From NCBI GenBank assembly GCA_035222895.1, contig JAVYIG010000064.1, forward strand, positions 310,001 to 374,000: a DNA stretch of 64,000 nucleotides, written 5' to 3'. The DNA comes from Strongylocentrotus droebachiensis (taxonomy: Eukaryota > Echinodermata > Echinoidea > Camarodonta > Strongylocentrotidae). The number at the start of each line of letters is the position of its first letter. Positions within the stretch are counted from its first letter, which is position 1. Made by a program: the position numbers and the translations under genes. The notes under the pieces were generated by a model. That model was given only the letters and a program-made list of their open reading frames with translations, was not told where the DNA came from and searched no databases. Positions 54,701 through 64,000 of this stretch are shown here, one piece after another.

Positions 54701-57700
54701 ACTCCCGCTCTATTCTGGTAGGTGGTAAGTGGTAGGAAAATAAGGTCAAACTGGAAACTGTTTTCTAGCTAGAAATTATAACGGGGTATTATACTGTCTG
54801 TCCATTGTGAATATAATCAATATTTGATGCAATTGGACCAATTTTGTATGCAGTTCAAAATTCATGTTAACAGGCAAATTTGTAATGATTTTCTTCAAAT
54901 TTCAAAGACATTTTTTTAAAGAGCAGTGCTTGAAGGGACTCACATTGAGTGAATCTATATACATTTATAGATAACAAAGGATGAGTTTAATTCAGGGATT
55001 TTACGATCACTTCCCTTTCTACTTTTGTAATGTATTGTGAACATTTTCTAGTATTTGTACAATCTTACATCGAATGTCTTCCTGTTTATAGAATTTATAT
55101 GGTCCAACCTGACTATGATTTTCTGTGTATTCAAAAGCAATTATGATGGTTTAATGATAATATAACTGGTGATTTTGATTTGTTTGAGATGAAAACATGA
55201 TCTGAGGACATGAAGAAACTTGTTTCCTTCAATGTACCGGTATGTTAAGCTCTGTAATGAGGAAAATAGAGTTAGGATTCCTAACATTTCATGAATTTAT
55301 CATCATTTTGATGCATGAAAGATTTGTTTTATTGTTGGACATGGTAAGAATGAAAATGTTACATAAAGTCTGTTTGGAGCCAGAAAGATGTTAACTACTA
55401 TACAAGAACGCATTGTTAGCACCCTTCTGACTCTCAAACAAGGATGTGACAATTTTCTAGTTAATACATGGCTGAAATTTTCCTATTTCATCTTATACTA
55501 ATTGATAACTGTTTTGTATCATTTTGCGATTTAATCGTGGCAGTATCTCTATTGAGTAGCTAAATGGACAAATCAATTAACAGGAAAATTTAACATAAGT
55601 CTCGTAATCAATACAAATAGAAAAAGACTTCTCCCATTACAACTCTTTCCTACTTGTACTCAAAAATCAAAAGACCAAGAGGACCATTTTATTCTGATTA
55701 TTTTATTTGATGATACAATGCCCATACTATGGACCCCATGTGTCTTAATACATACCGGTATCCGTTTGTTAAGTATTTTTGTTACTGAGCAAAAGATTTA
55801 ATTCATAGTGTATTTCTATATTCCGGTCACACCAATAAAACCGACACCAGACCTACAATAGACCAAACGAAAAACTATATAACCCTGAATGGCCAGTCTT
55901 ATTTCAATTATCAGTCGGTTTGGAGTTGTAGTGACAGAGGCATCAGGGCCAGAAGGATGTTAACCCTGTGTTTTAAGTATGGTGGTTAAATGTCCTTCTT
56001 GCTCTTTACAGACGACTCGTTTGTAATTGATGTCTAATTGGAATGTTCTTGATATCATAATGATGTAGAAATACAGGGGTTTGGGAGTGTTTGTTAGAGA
56101 AGGGCTCAATTGGCTGAATGTCAGCTGACTTGCGGCCAATCGGGCCTTATCTCAGACTGGAACACTTGAGTTCTATCTTTTAAAGAATATTAAAATGTCT
56201 ATCAATTTTTTGATCCATGGTCATTTCTTTCAAACCCAAATGTAGGCAGGTCATTAGGTGTACGATAGCCTTTAGATTATCTTGTTTAAAATGTAAAGGT
56301 TGAGTAAGGTAAACTAATTTTCTTATCTACTTCTACTTGTATTTGAAACACGTGCCTTGTGATCATGTTTTCTGATCTCCATTCTTAGAAAACGTTCTGC
56401 TTTCATGAGAAGCAATAAAATACTGACATAACATAACTGATTACCCCTATTAGTAATTTTGTCTTTTTTTATTGTCACATATGCCAATTTTCAAGCAAAG
56501 GAAGACTGCAGTTATTAGAGATGACTTTACAAATGTACTCCGAGTGTGTCTTCATGTATCTGTCTTCTTCAGTTGAATTGCATAAACCTGGAACACTAAT
56601 GGCGATCCAAAGGTCCTTCAAGGCTAATTCCATCAATATCTAGTGGGTTAACTCGCCACCCCTTTACATTTGGTCGGCTAGGCACACGTTATGTATGCTT
56701 ATATTTTCACATGATAATTGGAATAATTAAAAAGGGTAGGCGGTGGCGTCTGAATGTCGCTGTGTCTTTAAAAGCTTGAATTCGCCGTAAGAGAACATGG
56801 ATGGAACTCCCCCCCCCCCTAAATAAAAAAAATAAAAATCGACAATAGACACTTGAAATTGGCAGTTCGGAATTGACGAGTATGTGATGAATTTGTGTGA
56901 TTAATACTGGTTTTACCGGTTCACGTGTGTGTTTGACCATGTCGAAGACTGTCTGGGAGATGTCCAAGAAGTAAAAGGTAGTTATGTATATAAGGGGTTT
57001 TGGGTATAAACGATTTTTGTATAAATCTGTACTTATCTGATTGTTTGTATCTATGTATTTTTATAATGAAGGGTCGTCGATACGAGGTTTTCTTTTTTCT
57101 TTCAAGGAGAAGGAATGAACCATTCAAGACCTGTTTTTAAATTAAATTACAAGAAAATCACTCCTTGATCAGTATGTCATCTCCCATAGAGAGAAATGCT
57201 GCGACTTCGCCACCCGAAGAGTCGCACTTTCAGGTCTTTGAAAGAAAGAAAAAAGAGATTAGTGAGGGGGCACTATCATGCACTCTCCTGACTATCCCTC
57301 GTTTGAGCTTAACCCCCTCCCTTCCCCCATGCTTTCGAGTGCAATTGAGGCGTCGTTTTGATTGCGTTATTATTTGCACTAATTAAAAGCCAATAATTAA
57401 ATGCAGTTGCTCTGTTCATTTGCGTTGCTCTCTGTCGAGGCGTCATACACCGCGCTATAGTCGCTGACACACTCTGGTTTACGTCAGCAAAATAAATCTT
57501 CGTGTGCAACGGACCGATACAGTTTCCACATCAAGAAGCCACTCCGGAGTATTTAACTATCTGCGCATTAGCAGTACAAACATTTGAAACCCATCAAGAC
57601 GAATACATTCTATGATACACAGGTGAAGGTCTTCTTTTCAAGAGGGCAAAGAAAAGGTATTAATGAAGCTCATCCGTCACAATATTGTTGTAAAATGCAC

Positions 57701-57796
57701 AAAATGAGACTTTTAAAAGATCTTTGGATATTTGGGGTCATTTTTACATGCGCTATCTCTGAAGTGGCTTATTAATCTGAAAGGAATCCATGCAGA
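54701..57796. other. intergenic, no gene recognised
   Basis: AT-rich DNA. Near 55826-55930 an AAACCGACACCAGACCTACA and TCAGTCGGTTTGGAGTTGTA pair suggests a small inverted repeat. A C run is at 56809. Between 57150 and 57560 the base composition is more balanced, with several TAATTA-like words, but no motif was decisive. Confidence 0.5.
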
Positions 57797-58050
57797 CAGT
57801 GACGTAGTGTGAATTCACCCATTGAGGGGGCACAGGAATTAAAAAAAAAAATAGAGATGGGGGGGGGCACCTATATAATCATGTTACTCGGAAAAACATG
57901 TGAATTTACAATACTACTGATTATGGGGTGCGAGAGAAGGTCTAAGCGTGTTTTTTTTTTGCGTCCTTTTTCTATATTTCTCATCTCGCCTTTTTTTCTC
58001 GATTTGGGGATGGGGCTTGTGTCCATCGTGCTGCTGGAGCTACGCCACTG
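57797..58050. mobile_element. 254-bp element with CAGTGACGTAG ends
   Basis: CAGTGACGTAG at the left and CTACGCCACTG at the right are inverted. The interior has A, G and T runs. Confidence 0.65.
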
Positions 58051-58151
58051 AATACAGAAATGAAGAAAGAAATGCTTCAGAGCAATTCCACGTTACAGAA
58101 CATTTATACTAAATACTCTCTAGCCTACTGAGCGAACCATGCAGTATTGGA

Positions 58152-58470
58152 CAGGCGCGGATCCAGGATTTCTTAGGGGAGGGGGCCCAACTTTTTTTTT
58201 TTTTGGAGTCCAAAAAAAATCGCAACGACTCAACCAGCCGAAAAGTCGCTCAGTGGGGGGGGGGGGGGGGGGGGTAGTGAGCACATTTTTTTTTTTTTTG
58301 GGGGTCCTCGAAAATTTTAAAATTTGCACCCCCCCCCCCCCCCTTGAGCGCCAGGGGGGGGGGGCCCAACCCCCAAAAAGGTAAAAAATCGCGTGATTTT
58401 ACATGATTTTTTTCTCAAGGGGGGGCCCGGGCCCCCCGGGCCCCCCCCCCCCCCCCTGGATCCGCCACTG
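58152..58470. mobile_element. 319-bp GGATCCAGG element rich in G/C runs
   Basis: CAGGCGCGGATCCAGGA (58152) and CTGGATCCGCCACTG (58470) are inverted ends. The interior is long G, T and C homopolymers. It belongs with the CAGTGGCGGATCCAGG ends seen at 7930, 17186 and 51283. Confidence 0.75.
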
Positions 58471-59014
58471 GTATTGGAAGACAAAAAGGTTGTTTGGTCA
58501 TTAAAATTGTGATTCCAGAATTAATAATTGTCAAATATAAAAGAAGAAATTTTACTTTGGACAACAAATATATGTCGCACGTGACACTTTCACGGCTTAG
58601 TATCAGAACATGTACCATGTCACTTATCACTAATTCGATAATGTGATTTTAAAAAGTTATGGAACATACTGAAAATAAATAAATTTGCTTATTAATCAAT
58701 ATCATGTATCGGAATTGTAACAATGTAGTCATAATTATACATACCAACATGTATTGCATTCGCTTCAATGAAGCCATCACTTTTTTAATGTTTATACAAA
58801 AATTATAAATCACCTTATATCTTTATAATGTTACTAGTTAATTCTGTAAATTTCCCGAGCTACTAATGTATGATTATTTAGACTAATAATGGTGTCAAAA
58901 TTTGTTCACAGACTGAGAAGAATCAGTTTTCTCATTCATGTTTTTTTGTCTGAACGAATCTTCTTGTTCATCAATTTTTTTCGTAAATTGTATTATGAGA
59001 TGAATTTCAACACA

Positions 59015-59524
59015 TTAAAGGTAATACAAAGTTTTGGTATGGGGTCATGAATTTGGTTCAAATGAACATATTGGAAGCATGTACGATCCTACAATATTCA
59101 GTGATCGTTGTCGTGGTCGAAATCGACTCTTAAGTTATGAAATTGTAAATAATAAAAACTTTATGTTGAATAGCTCCCTCTCAAGGTCAAGATATTAATT
59201 AAGCTATAAAACAATGTTTATTGACTAAAATCGACCGATTAGCTATTGTCGTTCGGAAATAATATACCACAACTACATACTATGAGATTTTCATGGTCGC
59301 AGCTACCATCGTACGGCCGTAGGAGCTATTTGATATTTATCAAAATTTACCGGGAGCACCGGTAAATCTTTATATTCAATTTTTCTCGAAAGCAGAAGTG
59401 TTTTAGGGGCTAAAATTTCTGGTGTTTTTAATTCATCCACAGGGGCATCCAAATATATCAAAATTGTAAAGAATCACTATCCACCCATTTTTCAAAATTT
59501 CCCAAAACTTTGTAATACCTTTAA
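59015..59524 (+). mobile_element. TTAA-ended MITE, copy 3 (510 bp)
   Basis: Same family as the two copies in PDI intron 16; ends TTAAAGGTAATACAAAG and CTTTGTAATACCTTTAA. Confidence 0.9.
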
Positions 59525-61320
59525 GGTATTTTTAGTATCATGACAAGAATAATATTCTAAGTTCTTTTAGGGGGTTGTGACGACGATGAAGTCTCCCAAG
59601 TTTGGATAGGTATATTGTGTGGGTCAATTCTGATGCATTCGTCGTTGTTTTTTTTTTTTTTTTTTTTTTTGCATCCTAAACATGTGCAAAAAGCACTCCT
59701 CCGGTCGTCAAACTCAACGCGCAGTGGTTCCACAGCGCCGATGAAAGGTGTCGAGAGTTTGGTCCGTATACGGGTTCGCTGTTCACGCTACGACGCCCCG
59801 TTCTCCCTCATGCCCCGTCAAACATGTCACGATACTTAACGGAAACCATATCTTGCTGAATGATTGCTTGATCATGACGACCAAAAGACTTCTTTTAAAG
59901 TCGAAAAAATGTCAGAAAGCCAGATGAGAACCGCATTGGGACGCCAATTCGGTTTCCTGTGTAAATTCTTGTTTGACATTGTTTGGTATTACCAAATGCA
60001 TGTTAAGGGTGGAAGAATGTAGGCGTGCTTCAGTCACTACACTAAAATATACTTATTATGTCGATTATTAGTCATATGAAGCCCCCAAAAGAAAAGAAAA
60101 TAACAAGAAAGAGAGTGCGATAGTCATATTGAATTAAATTAAATATTTTAAAATCCCAAATACATGTATAATGTCTTATGGGCAAATTGATGTGTATCCG
60201 ATATAGCGGAAAAACATATGTTTGATCAATGTGCCCCTCTACTAAAGCTGGATCGACGCCCCTGCCACCGAATCTTCCAGACACTCGCAAGGTTGCTAAA
60301 ATTATCCTCCATCCTTACCCCCTATCTATAGCATGCTTAATTAAGGTGTTTACGACACCAAATTTCATTGAGCATCGAGCCAGACAATGTACCCTTTCCT
60401 TCAGCTCTGATTGAAATATTGATCACATTCTGCATATTTTAGAGCAATCAAAGTACTTTCATTTCTGGTTTCCATGGAGACGAGATGATGTCATTGACTA
60501 TCATCCTCTAACAAGCCGAGCCAGGCGGGGGCTAGACCGGGGCTAGACTCTTTCCCGCAAGTTGAGCTTGGCGGTCGTGACCCGTCTAACTCCGCGTGGT
60601 TGAACTTCCCAGTGTTTTAATCTCTCAACGGACAATATTAAAGTGTTTTTTCCGGTCTTCTCAACAAATTAATAAACCCGGTGACCAATTTTTTTAGATT
60701 TTGAGTCTTTATTACAGTTAAAATGTAATTTCTTTATACAAATAAGATAGATAAGATGTGAAGATTCAATATAGAGGAGCACGCCCCTGCCTAGCCAAAT
60801 ACGAAGTAGCGGCGGGTGCCCCAAATACAGGTGTCATGCGGTTGCCCGAACATTGGTGCATTGGTTATATCGAAATTTGGCGGTGTGGAGGAGAGGCAGC
60901 CCCCCCCCCCCCACAACAACAAAACCTGTCCCGTACGTACGCCTATGATTTTTATCAATCGATCGGAATATCATATTAATCTATACGACACCAGAAGGCA
61001 GCAAATAGGGCTATTACATGGGGTATTGCCATTAATAGCCATGAACAGTGCGAGATCCTCCCAGCCAGCGTTTTTAAAGAACGAAATAACAATAGAAGAA
61101 GGTAAATACACTATTTTATCTAGATAACACTCTTAACAGAAAATTGGGACATAATTCATATAATCTTCACCCTATCCCTGTTTGATGATAATCTTCAATG
61201 TTTCCTCCTACAATGCACTACTCGACTGGCTGAATGTGGCACACTTTGGCAAATCTTGACTCGTGGGATACAATGACAAGGTTATCAGGGCGTATAGACA
61301 TTGCAAGTGTGACATTCTAT
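59525..61320. other. intergenic with a GC-rich block and an X-box/CRE-like pair
   Basis: A T run (59648-59670) is followed by a GC-richer stretch, 59671-59840, that stands out from its surroundings but gave no recognisable protein. GTTTCCATGGAGAC (60468-60481) and TGATGTCA (60486-60493) resemble RFX X-box and CRE sites. Confidence 0.4.
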
Positions 61321-61329
61321 GAGCAGCTT

Positions 61330-61395
61330 CTCATCTTCCCATCTCTCTCTCTCTCTCTCTCTCTATTTAGCTCTATCTCTCCCTATCTCTCACTA

Positions 61396-61449
<54 letters not shown>

Positions 61450-61915
61450 TCACTCACTCACTCACTCACTCACTATCTCTCCCTCCCATTCTCTCTTTCC
61501 CCTTAATCTCTTTATATGTGTATAAACATCCCTCCCTCTCTTCCACCTTCCCTTTCTCTTCCACTTTTTATTTTATCTCACATATTATTATTCTCCTGTC
61601 TTTTTTTCTTTCTTTTTTCTTCCTTTTCATTATTTCTCTTCCCCTCTCCCTCTCGTTCTCCTTCACCTCTATATCTCTCTCTTCCTTAATAATATTTCCC
61701 CCTCATTATCTCACTCTTTCATCTCTTTCTCTCTCCTATATCTCTTTGTCTCCTTTTCATTTCTCTCTCTCTCTCTCTTTGTCTCTCACTCTCTCTCTTT
61801 CACATTCCCTTTACCTATATCTCTCTCTCCCTTTCCCTTTCTATTTGTCTCTCTCTCTCTCTCACCCTCTGTCTCTTTCACCTTCTCTTTACCTATCTCT
61901 TTCTCTATCCAAGTC
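61330..61915. repeat. long (CT)n-rich microsatellite region
   Basis: CTCTCT runs, a (CACT)n run (61446-61474) and other pyrimidine-rich words over almost 600 bp. The open frames here are Ser/Leu-rich artefacts. Confidence 0.92.
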
Positions 61916-64000
61916 AAGACGACCCCGTCCGCCCCCAGACCGCCCGTCTTAAAGTACACGTACCTTGGTGGGCGAGGGAAAATCTGGTCCTCCGAGGTCC
62001 TGGGCGAAGGCAAAGCTGATGAAAATTAAATGATAGGGGAAGGTGATGGTGGTTGTGGTAAGGTCTCTTGTTTCTGACTGTCTGCTAAAAAATACCGTCA
62101 GTAGATATTATGATAGAGGGCAGTGAACAAATAGAAAATTAATGATCGACCTTTTTGCTCTCATTTATAGGAAAGTTGGATCGGCTCGGGTGGATGGGCG
62201 CCTGGCAAGCTTTCAAGTCGGAATAAAACATTTCAGTGTGGTGTGTATGCGTTTGTGTGTGTAGGAAGGGTATTGCACATAAGCATTTAGTTACGTCAAT
62301 TCAAACATTCATTTTTTGAAATGGAAATAAGTTATATTTTATGCTCGATTTAAAAGATAAACAATAATTGGATAAGAAACAAATAATGTCATATTGGCTT
62401 CATCAAAATTAAAACATGCCAGACAATGATGGGCTAAAAGGCAAACTCTCGATGCACCGATTCTAATAATCGTTGATTGTAAACTAGTTGTGTTGTTAAA
62501 CCTAGAAAATGTAGATATTATCATGATTATGAGGAATATGACATCGTCACTGATGCCGTGTACATGAATGGTGTGGGAGTTGATCTGGGCCTGTATCCAA
62601 AAAGGAATGGTTAGGTTTCAAAAGGTTAACTCCTCGAAATAGAAGGCAATCATCGGTCATGTTGCAGAATATTAACACCTTTGTTTTTCTTTTTGCTATC
62701 AGCTTATCCCTAATGTAACTCTTATCCAACCGAACCAATCTTGAGTAAAGGTATCATGCCATATCGAATGACTAATATATTTAAAGTTAATGAGAAGTTC
62801 GGCTTAAGGCGACCATATCCCGTCAGTAAGTTTAATCTGATGTATTTATAATGTAGCTGCCTTTCCAACCTTTCACGAGTTATCACTGAGCAAAGTGGCG
62901 CATTAATATTTGATTCCCCTGAGAAACACGATCGACTCATAAACGATGTATTAGAAATTACCAATGGACACGGGCTGTTGATAACAGAAAATCTCAGTCT
63001 TAAATAAGGACTAGGAGATGTTGAAGACAATAAGCAACCCGCCCAGATATAATCGGCCAATTAGTTTTGTATATGGCCACCAGCTAATTCCACCGAATCG
63101 GAAGGCAAATTAACTGTCACTTAAACACCCCATTCTAAATAATTAAAGCAGACTCCCTCTCAAACGTGTGATGAGATTTTTATCTCTGACTTCTTAGCAG
63201 GTTTTTGATATGGTGTTTTATCACCGATATCATCTAAAGCGAACAGTTTGCTGTGAAGCCCGCGTCACACCCAGGCACCATGCCTCTGTATTTAAATAGA
63301 GCGATACGTCATCCACTGTCATTCTAATGGGCCCGATACGGCCGAGTTGCTGTGCCCGATCGCCCTCGTTCACCAGTGGGTGTTTAAAAATCAGGATTTT
63401 GCTTGTCTTATTAACGAGCGCATCAAACGTTTGCTCTTAAGTTTCTTCTTCTTATCATAATAGAATCCGTTGCAATAGCTCCATAAAATTTAACGTCAAC
63501 CCTTGTTGAAAACCATCCACACAGCATAAAACACTTTATGCATCAAAATGCTGCCAAAATTGGAAGAAAGAGAGATAGAGAGAGAGATAATTACATGTAA
63601 AGCGTGTTAGAATATATTCCTTGGTTTGTTCGATGGAAAGCCACAATATTATCGAAATTTATATTTAAATTACTGGACTGTAATGCTGTGGTTTTCGAAC
63701 ATTTTCGGCAATTGTTATTGGCCTTTCAAGTCTATATGTAAATGTTAGCAACGTTACTGCAAGTGTCAGAAGCAACGATGACTACCTAAAAGTTGGGACA
63801 CATGAATTTGTTTGGGGTAACATTCAAAATACTATGTGGTATAAATATAGAAAACAATCGAGTCAGAAAATGTTTCTCTTAAGAGTATTAAGAGTAAAAC
63901 CTTTGAATAATTCCCCTATTTTAATACCGGGAGATTTATCATTACAACAGAACAATTCGAACTTAATATCTTCCCATCATTTAAAAAATAATTTGTGCAG
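61916..64000. other. right-end intergenic region, no gene recognised
   Basis: 2.1 kb of non-repetitive AT-rich DNA. A GC-richer patch at 63255-63390 includes TATTTAAATAGAG. No exon with matching splice sites and known protein similarity was found. Confidence 0.4.

Noticed and set aside
57165..57386. A possible 73-codon gene.
   Set aside because: No family similarity and no splice or promoter support.
61234..61952. Ser/Leu-rich open frames.
   Set aside because: Pure pyrimidine microsatellite.

Overview
The window is animal nuclear DNA. Every coding block is split by GT-AG introns, spacers are AT-rich, and there are many short foldback elements, G/C homopolymer runs and microsatellites. A marine invertebrate deuterostome, most likely an echinoderm such as a sea urchin, fits the repeat types best, but the sequence alone does not prove it. 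No bacterial, plasmid or CRISPR feature is present, and no intact tRNA or rRNA gene was found.

Region by region. Positions 1-895 hold nested inverted repeats. Positions 2323-4113 (minus strand) hold the first three coding exons of amidase gene B, which runs off the left edge. A 1.57-kb spacer separates it, head to head, from amidase gene A (plus strand, 5681-18542). Gene A was rebuilt as 12 in-frame exons encoding 529 residues with a complete Lys-Ser-Ser amidase triad. Positions 18543-23313 are repeat-rich intergenic DNA. Positions 23314-52831 (plus strand) hold a 24-exon protein disulfide isomerase of the PDIA5 type: 790 residues, signal peptide, non-catalytic N-terminal thioredoxin-like domain, five CGHC thioredoxin domains and a C-terminal KVEL. 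From 52832 to the end no further gene could be supported; a probable 3' UTR is followed by mobile-element remnants, a long pyrimidine microsatellite and possible regulatory DNA.

Genes A and B are paralogues by inverted duplication: they share exon phases, the 98-nt length of exon 2 and sequence motifs. The PDI gene grew by tandem duplication of a four-exon, one-domain unit, and later intron losses and gains are readable, including a 13-nt microexon. The PDI acts in ER oxidative folding. The amidases are presumably hydrolases of small amides with unknown substrate. Nothing links the two functionally.

Recurring oddities are decayed tandem copies of exon edges lying in introns or just after a gene (three independent cases), two 431-bp mobile elements that each carry the same degenerate C2H2 zinc-finger fragment, and several foldback families whose ends sit at TTAA.
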